From JAQIBY01 sp963676165 (GTDB lineage: Bacteria; Bacteroidota; Bacteroidia; Bacteroidales; ML635J-15): a DNA stretch of 64,000 nt. Every line of letters begins with the position of its first letter. Position 1 is the stretch's first letter. This document shows positions 9,040 through 17,869 of the stretch, piece after piece. The notes under the pieces were generated by a model. The model was not told where the DNA came from. It saw only the letters and a program-made list of their open reading frames with translations, and searched no databases. The stretch lies in the NCBI GenBank assembly GCA_963676165.1, contig OY781043.1:1302001-1366000 (forward strand). Reading direction: 5' to 3'. A program made the position numbers and the translations under genes.

Positions 9040-9055
9040 GTTAAGCGAACTTAAC
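9040..9055. promoter_or_regulatory. Candidate DtxR-type operator palindrome
   Basis: GTTAAG-CGAA-CTTAAC is a perfect 6-bp inverted repeat, 11 nt before the start codon of the metal repressor. Its position and TTAAG/CTTAA arms resemble DtxR/MntR boxes. Binding is inferred. Confidence 0.5.
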
Positions 9056-9129
9056 AATTAACATAGATAGTTTGAGATTGTTCACTAGAATCCTGAAAAA
9101 TATTTAAAGCGGATTCCCTGAATATTTTT

Positions 9130-9137
9130 TAACTTTG
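9130..9137 (+). promoter_or_regulatory. Promoter -7 box of hisS
   Basis: TAACTTTG is an exact match to the Bacteroidota housekeeping -7 element TAnnTTTG, 17 nt before the hisS ATG. No clear -33 TTG is seen. Confidence 0.55.
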
Positions 9138-9154
9138 AGGCAAATTTTGAGATT

Positions 9155-10522
9155 ATGGCAGAAAAACCATCAGTACCAAAGGGAACAAGAGATTTTACTC
9201 CGGAAGAAATGCTTCGGAGAAATTATATTTTCAATACCATTCGTTCAGTATTTGAGCGCTATGCTTATGTGCCTATCGAAACTCCAGCGATGGAGAAACT
9301 TAATACCTTGTTAGGGAAATATGGAGATGAAGGGGATAAATTATTGTTTAAAGTTTTGAACTCCGGTGATTATTTGAAGAAAGTCAATGAACAGGAACTT
9401 GCAGAACGAAATCCCAATGCAATGGTATCAAAAATTAGTGAAAAGGGCTTGCGTTACGATTTAACTGTGCCTTTTGCCCGTTTTGTTGTTCAGCATCAGA
9501 ATGAATTGACATTTCCTTTCAAACGATACCAAATCCAACCGGTTTGGCGTGCTGACAGACCACAAAAAGGTCGTTACCGTGAATTTTATCAATGCGATGT
9601 GGATGTGATTGGCTCTGATTCTCTGCTGAATGAATTTGAATTGGTGCAAATTATTGATGAAGTCTTTACTCTGTTGAATGTTCCTGTCATTATCAAAATT
9701 AACAATCGCAAATTGCTGCTTGGTATTGCTGAAAGCATGGGTCTGGAAGAGCAGTTTATAAACATTACTGTTGCAATTGACAAGCTTGATAAAATTGGTG
9801 AAGAAAAAGTGATAGAGGAAATCTGCGGACATGGCGTTGAGACTGATAAGGCAAAAGCTTTGCTTGGGTTCTTTACCGTAGAAGGTGGGTTTGAAATGAA
9901 AAGGTTATTGTTGGAGCAACAGTTCAAAGTTCATAATTCAGAAAATGGCTTTAAAGGTCTGGAGGAAATAGAAAAACTCTGGTCATATTTTAATTCTGTG
10001 GATTTTAATGCCGAAATAGAGTTGGATATTAGTCTTGCTCGTGGCTTGAATTATTACACTGGAGCTATTTTTGAGGTGAAAGCTCGCGACGTGCAAATCG
10101 GTTCTATTTGTGGAGGTGGGCGTTACGATGATCTTACCGGAATTTTCGGATTGAAAGACATGTCAGGAGTTGGTGTTTCATTTGGAGCCGATCGTATTTA
10201 TGATGTCTTATTGCAATCTGATCTTTTCCCTAAAAGTGAAATGAAGCAAAGCGATTTGTTGTTTATCAACTTTGGGGAGAAAGAAGAAGCATATTGTTTG
10301 CCAGTGCTTGCCGATTTAAGAAAAGCAGGTTTGCGTGCTGAAATTTATCCTGATGCTGCCAAAATGAAAAAGCAGATGAAGTATGCAGATAAAAAACAAA
10401 TTCCATGGGTCGTTATGGTGGGTGAAGAAGAAATGAGTACCGGAAAACTTAAACTCAAAAACATGGAAAGCGGAGAAGAAGAATTGCTTACCCGTGAAGA
10501 AATGCTTGCGAAATTTGAATAA
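9155..10522 (+). CDS. hisS: Histidyl-tRNA synthetase
   Basis: A 455-residue class II aminoacyl-tRNA synthetase that charges tRNA-His. Motif 2 (RPQKGRYREFYQCDVDVIG), the histidine-specific LARGLNYYTG loop near 290-300, and motif 3 (GVSFGADRIYD) are all present, followed by a C-terminal anticodon-binding domain. The start is fixed by the conserved PKGTRDFTPEE opening. The gene stands alone between the divergent dtxR operon and a TonB gene. A 75-nt copy of its joined ends lies 8.7 kb upstream at 420-494. Confidence 0.97.
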   Translation: MAEKPSVPKGTRDFTPEEMLRRNYIFNTIRSVFERYAYVPIETPAMEKLNTLLGKYGDEGDKLLFKVLNSGDYLKKVNEQELAERNPNAMVSKISEKGLRYDLTVPFARFVVQHQNELTFPFKRYQIQPVWRADRPQKGRYREFYQCDVDVIGSDSLLNEFELVQIIDEVFTLLNVPVIIKINNRKLLLGIAESMGLEEQFINITVAIDKLDKIGEEKVIEEICGHGVETDKAKALLGFFTVEGGFEMKRLLLEQQFKVHNSENGFKGLEEIEKLWSYFNSVDFNAEIELDISLARGLNYYTGAIFEVKARDVQIGSICGGGRYDDLTGIFGLKDMSGVGVSFGADRIYDVLLQSDLFPKSEMKQSDLLFINFGEKEEAYCLPVLADLRKAGLRAEIYPDAAKMKKQMKYADKKQIPWVVMVGEEEMSTGKLKLKNMESGEEELLTREEMLAKFE

Positions 10523-10800
10523 ACAATGTGTTGACAAGCTTTATTGATTTTTATCCATTAGAAGATTTAAGATGTTTAAAAGTGAAAGTATAAACTTGTT
10601 TTTATTTTTGATTGCATTAAATGAAAGCCCTTTGTTGTGAAAATTAGTATGTGAATTGAATCTGATTTTTTTTGTTTGGGGATAAATGTCTAAATTAGTA
10701 AACTTAAATGCGATGTAAATTTGCATTCTTTAAAAAGTCAGATTAGATGATAGATAGAAAAAACGCCACCATATGATAAAAGATTATTTTACAATTTGAT
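10523..10800. other. Intergenic stretch without recognised gene
   Basis: AT-rich spacer between hisS and the TonB receptor gene. No RNA gene, terminator hairpin or repeat was recognised. The sequence TACAATTTG directly before the ATG at 10801 resembles a -7 box with one extra base, which could give a very short leader. Confidence 0.5.
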
Positions 10801-13104
10801 ATGTTTAATAAAAACAGATGTTTAATAATCCTGTTTCTGTTAATAAGTTTAAATTTATTTAGTAACACGAAATATACTATCAGTGGAATGGTTACTGATA
10901 TAGAGACGGGAGAAGAGTTAATAGGGGTTAATATATCTGTAATGGGTGATGATGTAGGTACAACAACAAATGCCTATGGATTTTATTCATTGTCACTAGA
11001 CTGTGGTGAATGTGCGATTGCTTTTAGTATGTTAGGTTTTGCTGAATATACTACTGTGATAAACCTAATGCATGATACCGTAATTAATGTAAGGCTTAAA
11101 TCAAACTCCTTGATTATCAATGAGGTGAATGTTTGTGCAGAGAAACCAAAATCTGTAGAAAATACTTATAAAAGAATTTCAATAGAAGAGGTAAAATCAT
11201 TGCCTTCAACATTTGGCGAACATGATGTTGTCAAAGCCATCCAATTAGAAACAGGGGTGAAGAATATCGGAGAAGGTTCGTCTGGCTTATATGTCAGAGG
11301 AGGTAATAGGGATCAGAATTGCATCCTAATTGATGAAGCACCTGTTTATAATATTTCCCACCTGTATGGTTTTGTGTCTGTTTTTAATCCTGATATTGTA
11401 AAGGATGTAAAACTTTATAAATCAGTTTTTCCTGCACGGTATGGTGGCGGGATTTCATCGGTGATAGATACTAAGATGAAAGAGGGAAACCGAAAAAGTT
11501 ATTCTTTGTCGGGAGGGTTGAGTGTTCTTGCTGCAAGAGCAACTATAACTGCTCCAATTGTAGAGGATCAATCATCATTCATTGTTGCTGTGAGAAAGAG
11601 TATTATTGACCTTGTTGTAAAACCCTCTGACAGGATAAATATTGTTCCTTCTTTTTATGATTTTAATTTGAAAACAAATTACAGAATAAATGACAAAAAC
11701 CGAATGTTTCTTTCTGCATATCATGGAGCTGATTTTATAAATACTCTAGGGTCATTTAATAATAAGTTGTACAACACAACATCATCATTTCGTTGGAATC
11801 ATTTAATAAGTAACAAAGCATTTTTCAATAGCACATTTTTGTACAGTAAATACAAAAATGTTTTTACTTTAATGAATGTAAATACTGATGACTATACTTG
11901 GTTAACTGGGATAGAGGATTTTAATGTGAAATTGGATTTTACATATTATATTAATCCTTCGAATAAAATAGAGGGAGGAGTGAATACAATTTATCATAAA
12001 TATACTCCAGGAGGGTCAAGCTTGCAATTAGGTTTAAATAAGCACTTGTTAGCATTAGAATCAGGGGTTTACTTGTCACATAAGGTCGTTTTGTCAAGTT
12101 ATTTTGAGGCCGAATATGGTTTGAGATATTCATTATATCAAAATATTGGTGAGGCAAAATGGTATTCATATGATGATAGTTTTCAAGCTGTCAAATTAAA
12201 TACAGAGAAAGGCGGTGTTTGGAATGTCTATCAACAAATTGAACCTCGAATGATTATTAATTTAAATAAGGACAACCCCCATTCTTACCGTTTTGCCTAT
12301 ACAAGAGCATCACAATATGTTCAAATAATTTCCAACAATACTTACTCTTATAGTACCATGGAAAATTGGATACCATCAACTCCAAACATTAAACCATTGA
12401 TTAGTGATAACTTTTTGATTTCTTATTTTTGGGATGGAAAGATGATGAGTTTTGATGCTACTGCATATTACAGAGTTATTAATAACCAGTTAGATTATAT
12501 AGACCATGCACGCTTGACAGATAATCCTTATGTTGAAGGAGAGCTTAGACGTGGATATGCAAAAGCATATGGGATTGAACTTAATTTACATAAGGATTTT
12601 AAAAAAGCCAAAGTTCAAATTTCTTATACTCTTTCGAAAGCTATTTATTTTATTAGTGATGTTACAAGTGTATCATCATATTGTGCCCCTTACGACATGC
12701 CACATGATATAAAGGCTCAAATATTGTATGAGTTCTCCTCTAATTTTAAAGCAAGTGCATTTTGGACTTTTACAAGTGGACGCCCGACAAATTTTCCCAA
12801 GGGATATCAGGCAGGATACCCTTTTACAGGGTTCGCAAATCTTGGATGGAGCCCTCAGATACCTATCTATTCTGATAGAAACAGTGATAGATTTCCAAAT
12901 TATCATAGAATGGATATTGCTTTTACTTATTCTCCGTCAAAGAAAAATAAGTTTAAACAAAGTTTCTCTTTGGGAGTATATAATGTTTATGGGCGCCGAA
13001 ATCCAATGGGATACAATTTTAATAATAGACAAGCTAATGAAGTGGCAGTTTTTCACTTTATTAGAATCATTCCTAACATATCTTATAGTTTTAAATTTAA
13101 TTAA
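10801..13104 (+). CDS. TonB-dependent receptor paired with a DUF4249 lipoprotein
   Basis: A 767-residue outer-membrane receptor: signal peptide (about 1-20), carboxypeptidase-regulatory-like domain (about 24-105), plug (about 115-225; LETGVKNIGEGSSGLYVRGG, then DEAPVYNISHLYG and FPARYGGGISSVID) and a beta-barrel. This plug type (SSGLYVRGG, GGGISSVID) is typical of receptors paired with DUF4249 lipoproteins. The DUF4249 gene begins 5 nt downstream, so the two form an uptake unit analogous to SusCD, though their cargo is not established. The ATG chosen opens directly into the hydrophobic signal peptide. Confidence 0.9.
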   Translation: MFNKNRCLIILFLLISLNLFSNTKYTISGMVTDIETGEELIGVNISVMGDDVGTTTNAYGFYSLSLDCGECAIAFSMLGFAEYTTVINLMHDTVINVRLKSNSLIINEVNVCAEKPKSVENTYKRISIEEVKSLPSTFGEHDVVKAIQLETGVKNIGEGSSGLYVRGGNRDQNCILIDEAPVYNISHLYGFVSVFNPDIVKDVKLYKSVFPARYGGGISSVIDTKMKEGNRKSYSLSGGLSVLAARATITAPIVEDQSSFIVAVRKSIIDLVVKPSDRINIVPSFYDFNLKTNYRINDKNRMFLSAYHGADFINTLGSFNNKLYNTTSSFRWNHLISNKAFFNSTFLYSKYKNVFTLMNVNTDDYTWLTGIEDFNVKLDFTYYINPSNKIEGGVNTIYHKYTPGGSSLQLGLNKHLLALESGVYLSHKVVLSSYFEAEYGLRYSLYQNIGEAKWYSYDDSFQAVKLNTEKGGVWNVYQQIEPRMIINLNKDNPHSYRFAYTRASQYVQIISNNTYSYSTMENWIPSTPNIKPLISDNFLISYFWDGKMMSFDATAYYRVINNQLDYIDHARLTDNPYVEGELRRGYAKAYGIELNLHKDFKKAKVQISYTLSKAIYFISDVTSVSSYCAPYDMPHDIKAQILYEFSSNFKASAFWTFTSGRPTNFPKGYQAGYPFTGFANLGWSPQIPIYSDRNSDRFPNYHRMDIAFTYSPSKKNKFKQSFSLGVYNVYGRRNPMGYNFNNRQANEVAVFHFIRIIPNISYSFKFN

Positions 13105-13109
13105 AAAGC

Positions 13110-14030
13110 ATGAAAAATTTCACTCAATATAAAATCTTAATTTGTTTTGGGCTAATGTCTATTCTTGCCTTTTTTATATCCTGTGAAGGGTCGTATTATC
13201 AAGATATATCTGACTTTACTGATCAGGAAGATCTTTCTACAGAAATTGTCATTACAGGTGGTATTACTTCTGAATACAAATATCAGTTTATTACCCTTAC
13301 AAAGCCAATGGGTATTGTAGATCCAGATCTTGATTCTATTTCTGGGGCAAAGGTTAAGGTTAGAATTGGGAATACTTATTTTGAATACCTTGAAGAGTGT
13401 AATCATCCTAATTATTTGAATGGACGTAGAGGAGTATATGTTTCAAAAGATAGTTTGCAAGGCGTTCCAGATTATGAGCATACTCTTATTGTTGATTACA
13501 ATGGGAAGGTTTATACAGCTACTGATTTTATGGAGGAAGTAGAGGAGTTTGACCTTTCTATGATTGATTTGCCTGAAATGCGTGGAGGGGAAGTTGATTC
13601 TTTAGGGAATTTAATTGCCCCGATTTTGCAATTGGATATGATTAACTTCGGGAAGGAAAGAACTAGTTTATATAATTGGTATAAATCTGATATGACAAGT
13701 GATTATAAAGAAACATTAGAAACTTCAGTTTATGATTTTTCGTGTGTTGACCAGCAAGGGCTGTTGTCACAAATGTACTCAGAATTAATGGGCGCATTTT
13801 CTGTAAGGAGAGATTCAAATATACGAGTTTCAAGAATGTCTGTTTCTGATCAGTATCATAATTATCTTATCTCTGTATTGAAGGAAACTTTCTGGAGTAA
13901 TGATATTTTTACAACTATACCAGCAAATGTATCCACAAATGTATCTGATGGAGGTGTTGGTTTCTTTTATGCAAGTGATGTGTATGATATAGAATTTTTA
14001 GGTGAAGAATTGATACAAATTATTGAGTAG
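13110..14030 (+). CDS. DUF4249 outer-membrane lipoprotein
   Basis: A 306-residue lipoprotein with a signal peptide ending in the lipobox FFISC near residue 25. The N-terminal part (about residues 40-130) is a beta-rich domain with the DUF4249 pattern STEIVITGGITSE, GAKVKVRIGN and YEHTLIVDYNGKVYTATD; the rest is less conserved. Family members are nearly always encoded next to a TonB receptor and are thought to help with substrate capture. Here it follows the receptor by 5 nt. No regulator or enzyme is joined to the pair, so no substrate can be proposed. Confidence 0.85.
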   Translation: MKNFTQYKILICFGLMSILAFFISCEGSYYQDISDFTDQEDLSTEIVITGGITSEYKYQFITLTKPMGIVDPDLDSISGAKVKVRIGNTYFEYLEECNHPNYLNGRRGVYVSKDSLQGVPDYEHTLIVDYNGKVYTATDFMEEVEEFDLSMIDLPEMRGGEVDSLGNLIAPILQLDMINFGKERTSLYNWYKSDMTSDYKETLETSVYDFSCVDQQGLLSQMYSELMGAFSVRRDSNIRVSRMSVSDQYHNYLISVLKETFWSNDIFTTIPANVSTNVSDGGVGFFYASDVYDIEFLGEELIQIIE

Positions 14031-14133
14031 AATAATTCTGTAAAGTAATTCATATAAATGGTTTGTGTGTTGGTTTGTTAAAGTGTTTGACCCTTTTAAA
14101 ATTCAAATTAACTGTAAAATGAAGCAACAATCT

Positions 14134-15066
14134 TTATTCTATCGCCTTGAAATCTTTTGAACGTAATATTTGATTTCTGTACATGAAAATCTCTTTAAGA
14201 GGGAAAGATTGTTCATGAGTTCCCTCTGAATAATACAGCTTAATTTGTAAGTCACTATCTCCAAATACTTCAATGTTTAGAGGGGTTACCCGGAATTTGA
14301 ATTCCAGCATTTTGAAAATCTCATTTCCAAAAACAGGAGTTTTTCCGGGAAAAGAAAAGACGGCATATTTTCCCTCGTGTCTGGAAAATTGATTGGTTAA
14401 CATGGTATTTTCTTCATACAATGCTGCAGGTAAGTAAACTTCCATTTTGTATTGATCTTCAACTGCTTGTCCTGCGTTTCGAATGAGTATGCGAGGGAAA
14501 AATAACATGGATGAGAATTTTCCTTGTTCCAATTCGGGAATGCCTTGAGTGTTGTATATGGAATATACTTCAAGTTGTTTTCGATTTGCTTGATTGTAAA
14601 GGTTTCTTATCCCTGCTTCGTCAAGCTTTTCCACTTTTTCATTCCGGAAACTGTAATAACGGTTGTCAGAAAACATAAACGGACCTGTTCCTGCTGGTAT
14701 GCGAATGCAAACAATTTGACCTTCGGGAAAATCAATCGGAATGATGTCTAAATCGCTCAAAAATGGTTGATTGTTTGCAAGAATATTTTGATGCACCTGA
14801 TCAATTGAAATGGTTGCTGTGGAAAGAGGTGTTAGTTTTCCAGCCTTCTTTCTTATTGCTTTAATTCCCAGAATAAGCATGCCTCCACCGTGGTTTGCCA
14901 TAGCATTAACCTGTTTCGACAGTCGGGTTAAAAAAGCTTCTGACATGTTGACAGTATTCCCGTCAATGTATTGCAGGTGAACGTGCGAAGGCGTTTTCCC
15001 TTCTACAAGTGCTAAAATATCTTCAGCTTTGGGCTGTCTTGCTTTTGTGTGATAAAACCAATCCAT
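14134..15066 (-). CDS. AlbA_2 (Schlafen-type) domain protein
   Basis: A 310-residue protein. Residues about 18-150 match the AlbA_2 (Schlafen AAA_4-like) domain: an E-x-K-x-x-x-H-V-H-L opening, LTRLSKQVNAMANHGGGMLILGI, and later GPFMFSDNRYYSFRNEKVEKLDEAGI. This domain binds nucleotides or nucleic acid and occurs in transcription factors and defence or mobile-element proteins. The C-terminal half (about 165-310) is beta-rich and not recognised. No helix-turn-helix was seen. It is a single-gene unit next to a transposase remnant, but has no defence partner. Role unknown. Confidence 0.7.
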   Translation of the reverse strand: MDWFYHTKARQPKAEDILALVEGKTPSHVHLQYIDGNTVNMSEAFLTRLSKQVNAMANHGGGMLILGIKAIRKKAGKLTPLSTATISIDQVHQNILANNQPFLSDLDIIPIDFPEGQIVCIRIPAGTGPFMFSDNRYYSFRNEKVEKLDEAGIRNLYNQANRKQLEVYSIYNTQGIPELEQGKFSSMLFFPRILIRNAGQAVEDQYKMEVYLPAALYEENTMLTNQFSRHEGKYAVFSFPGKTPVFGNEIFKMLEFKFRVTPLNIEVFGDSDLQIKLYYSEGTHEQSFPLKEIFMYRNQILRSKDFKAIE

Positions 15067-15165
15067 AATTCAGGACGAATTTGCGAAAAAAAAATGAATT
15101 ATTGTTAGCTTTTGTTGATTTTGTCAGTTTGCTTTTTGTTGTGTAGTTAAAGACAGTAATAACAA

Positions 15166-15438
15166 TTAAAGATAGCAGAACTTCTCTTTCGTTATTATCC
15201 TGATATAAAACATGCTTACAACTTATGTCAGGAACTCTCAGGGATTTATCACAGCACAAAAGTCAAAGAGATTGCGATGACAAGATTAGCCAGGTGGTAT
15301 GATAAAGTTGAGAAATTTGGATTTAAATCTTTTAAAAATCAATTTAGAGGTGTGAGGAATATCCCTTTCTGTACAGACTATTTGGTCTCCCCCCCCCAGA
15401 AAGTTTGCTTGATCCCAAATAGCTCGTATGGCATATAA
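15166..15438 (+). pseudogene. Remnant of an ISAon1-group (ISL3-like) transposase
   Basis: One frame encodes ELLFRYYPDIKHAYNLCQEL, then LSGIYHSTK and MTRLARWYDKVEKFGFKSF, which is the helical region of ISAon1-group transposases. Immediately after KSF it continues with KNQFRGVRNIPF, which matches the very end of those proteins (K-A-F-R-x-Q-F-R-G-V-R-N). The intervening segment, including the conserved N-A-K-I-K region, is missing, so the remnant has an internal deletion as well as loss of its 5' part. Stops precede it and the frame runs out after a C9 run. No terminal repeats were found. Comparison is from knowledge of the family, not a search. Confidence 0.75.
15389..15397 (+). repeat. Homopolymer of nine C
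   Basis: A run of nine C in AT-rich DNA, just after the transposase remnant. It is flanked by short inverted arms, CTATTTGG at about 15378 and CCCAAATAG at about 15413. No intact gene depends on its length. Confidence 0.8.
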
Positions 15439-15714
15439 ACAATGGTAAAATAATGAATGTGAAAATTGCTTTTTCTTCCCCACAATGCTGTCAGCAGCAT
15501 GCAAAACGTTAAAATAACTATCAATTCATAGTGTTTAAAGCAGATTTTGGAGTTGAAACCTTGTTTCTATTTTTTGTTTTTAATAATCTGCAGACATATA
15601 TCTATACCTCAAATAAAGACTAAAAAATCTGTTAAAAAACTCAACAATCATGTGGGCTTTTATGTTAGCTTAATTAATTTTGAAACGATTTTGGAAACTG
15701 TAAAAAATGCAATT
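15439..15714. other. Spacer upstream of the flavodiiron gene
   Basis: No gene recognised. A frame in phase with the downstream gene starts at 15547, but its residues before 15715 do not resemble the flavodiiron family. TAATTTTG at 15675-15682 matches the -7 consensus and lies 33 nt before the ATG at 15715, which supports the later start. Confidence 0.5.
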
Positions 15715-16923
15715 ATGAAAGATAATAAAATCATTCAGTTAACCCCGGATGTAAGTTGGGTTGGAATTCTTGATCGCGATATTGTAACCTTTGATATCGT
15801 GATGGAGACAGAGTATGGTACTACTTACAATTCCTATTTTATTAATGCTGAAAAGAAAACGCTGGTTGAAACAGCGAAAGAAAAATTTTGGGATGTGTAT
15901 AAATCTAAGCTAGAGCAAGTTGTTGATATTCGTGAGTTGGATTACATTGTTTTGGATCATACAGAGCCAGACCACTCAGGTTCCTTGGTTCACTTATTGG
16001 AAATGGCACCGAATGTTACTGTAGTAGGATCGGGGCAAGCAATTCGTTATCTCAATGATATTGTTGGAAAACCATTCAAACATATTGTTGTGAAACATGG
16101 TGATACGCTTGATTTAGGGAATAAAACGCTTGAATTTATTGGTGCTCCTAACTTGCATTGGCCAGACTCAATTTACACTTATCTGAAAGAAGATAAAGTG
16201 CTGTTTACTTGTGACTCTTTTGGTGCGCATTACTGTTCAGATGAGATGATAGATGGACAAGTTGATCGCGAATCATACCTCGATGCTTTCAAATACTATT
16301 TTGATGTGATTTTGAAACCTTTCAGCAAATTTATGTTGAAAGCAATTGATAAAATTCAGGATTTAGACATTGAAATGATTGCAACAGGTCATGGTCCAAT
16401 TTTGAAAGATCATTGGAAAGATATGGTAGAATTGTCCAAATCCTATTCGGAAGCTTATCTTAATGAAAACGATTTGCCATCGCACCGTGTGTTGATTAGT
16501 TATGTGTCTGCATACGGATACACCAATGAGATGGCTGAGGCAATGGCAGAAGGAATTCGCGAAGAAGGCTTGGATGTGAAATTGTTAGATGTCGAAAACA
16601 TTGACTTGGGAGAGTTGGATTCTGAAATTGTGCAATCTGATGCAATTATGGTGGGTTGTCCAACTTTAAACCAGAATATTTTATTGCCAGTGTATCGGAT
16701 GTTTGCTCTCATTAATCCGATTCGCGACAAAGGAAAAATTGCAACTTCATTCGGATCCTACGGATGGAGTGGAGAAGGTGTTAAGATTATGCAACCAATT
16801 TTGCAGAATTTGAAACTTAAAACCCCACTTGAGCCACTTGCTATGAAATTTCGCCCCAATGAGGATAATAAATCATTCCTCAAAGCATATGGGCGAGAAT
16901 TTGCTCAAGCTGTGAAAGCATAA
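15715..16923 (+). CDS. FprA/ROO-type flavodiiron protein
   Basis: A 402-residue A-type flavoprotein. Residues about 1-250 are a metallo-beta-lactamase-like diiron domain with DHTEPDHSGS (H-x-E-x-D-H ligands), LHWPDS, TCDSFGAH and GHGPI. Residues about 255-402 are a flavodoxin domain binding FMN (SYVSAYGYTNEMAEA, GCPTLNQN, FGSYGWSGEG). Such enzymes reduce oxygen to water or NO to N2O in anaerobes and facultative species, usually with electrons from rubredoxin. No rubredoxin gene is adjacent. The start at 15715 gives the normal family length. A terminator follows at 16956. Confidence 0.92.
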   Translation: MKDNKIIQLTPDVSWVGILDRDIVTFDIVMETEYGTTYNSYFINAEKKTLVETAKEKFWDVYKSKLEQVVDIRELDYIVLDHTEPDHSGSLVHLLEMAPNVTVVGSGQAIRYLNDIVGKPFKHIVVKHGDTLDLGNKTLEFIGAPNLHWPDSIYTYLKEDKVLFTCDSFGAHYCSDEMIDGQVDRESYLDAFKYYFDVILKPFSKFMLKAIDKIQDLDIEMIATGHGPILKDHWKDMVELSKSYSEAYLNENDLPSHRVLISYVSAYGYTNEMAEAMAEGIREEGLDVKLLDVENIDLGELDSEIVQSDAIMVGCPTLNQNILLPVYRMFALINPIRDKGKIATSFGSYGWSGEGVKIMQPILQNLKLKTPLEPLAMKFRPNEDNKSFLKAYGREFAQAVKA

Positions 16924-16955
16924 ACATATCCCGAAAATAGCGTGCTTATAAGGTG

Positions 16956-16987
16956 AAACTCCAAGGCAATGCTTCGGAGTTTTTGTT
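16956..16987 (+). terminator. Terminator of the flavodiiron gene
   Basis: AAACTCC at 16956-16962 pairs with GGAGTTT from 16976, loop of about 13 nt with partial inner pairing, followed by a T-rich tail. It lies just before the convergent stop at 16998. Confidence 0.75.
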
Positions 16988-16997
16988 TGTGTAAAAA

Positions 16998-17771
16998 TTA
17001 CTTGCAGGCCTTTTCAATTATCTTGTCAAATCTGCTATCCATGCAAACGCTAATGTCTGTAGTGATAAATTTGCCATTTAAAAAGAGACTGAAAATTGTT
17101 GCAGGACTTGAACAATTTTGCGCTTCTTCCATAGCATTTAATTTGATCACTTTCAGAGGTAAGTTTCTTTTTGTCGCTGTCTCTTTCAGCGACTCATTAA
17201 TATGATATTCGGTAAATGGGCAGCGATTGGAATAATATACAACAATTCCTTGTTTTTCATGACATTCTCCTGTTTGAACGGATGCTTTAAAGGATGGATT
17301 GTCGGCTTTGTGGTTGAATTTAAGAGCTAATAAACTAAATCCACTCTGAATGCTTTCAATCGTTTCAAAACCTTGTTTCAAAAACCATTTTGTGTCACTC
17401 ATAAAGTGATATTTTTTTGTGCCTACGACTGTGACCAGTCCGTTTTTGCCTTGTTCTTTTGCATCATTAATGGCGGATTGAAGCAGAGCTTTTCCGTAAC
17501 CATTCTTTTTGTATTTCCCTGAAACCCAAAAACAATTGATGTTTAAATAATCTTTCGCAATTATAGGTAGCCATGCTTTTTCTGCTGGTCCATACTCGAT
17601 AAAAACTTTTGCTCTTTCGTTCAATCGTCTGAAAGTATAACCATCTTCAAAGGCTTTGCTCAACCAATCCTTTTTTGCTTGATAGCCATCTGCACATTTC
17701 TTGTCTGATATTGCACAGCAGATATGTTCTTTTTCAATATTCTCTTTCGATAAATCAATAAAATGGGTCAT
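16998..17771 (-). CDS. GNAT acetyltransferase with C-terminal YoaP domain
   Basis: A 257-residue protein. Residues about 5-150 are a GNAT N-acetyltransferase: the acetyl-CoA loop is seen as SGKYKKNGYGKALLQSAI (Q/R-x-x-G-x-G/A type), then GLVTVVGTKKYHFMSDTKWF. Residues about 165-257 match the YoaP-like domain, a thioredoxin-like fold with YYSNRCPFTEYH and the later NCSSPATIFSLFLNGKF. The N-terminus is rich in conserved cysteines (CCAISDKKC). The substrate of this family is not established. It is a single gene convergent with the flavodiiron gene. Confidence 0.8.
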   Translation of the reverse strand: MTHFIDLSKENIEKEHICCAISDKKCADGYQAKKDWLSKAFEDGYTFRRLNERAKVFIEYGPAEKAWLPIIAKDYLNINCFWVSGKYKKNGYGKALLQSAINDAKEQGKNGLVTVVGTKKYHFMSDTKWFLKQGFETIESIQSGFSLLALKFNHKADNPSFKASVQTGECHEKQGIVVYYSNRCPFTEYHINESLKETATKRNLPLKVIKLNAMEEAQNCSSPATIFSLFLNGKFITTDISVCMDSRFDKIIEKACK

Positions 17772-17869
17772 GTCCTGAGATTTTTGTAAAGATACTATTT
17801 AATGCAAGAAAGAAAATCTTGCATGATGTTTCCCAAAGAAATTTTCCGCAGAGCACTCACACGAAAAAT

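Noticed and set aside
10541..10726. Minus-strand ORF of 61 codons between hisS and a TonB gene
   Set aside because: No signal or motif, low-complexity AT-rich DNA, no start signals.
15547..15714. N-terminal extension of the flavodiiron protein
   Set aside because: The extra 56 residues do not match the family and a -7 box lies within them.
16500..16730. Antisense ORF in the flavodiiron gene
   Set aside because: Shadow of a well-supported gene.
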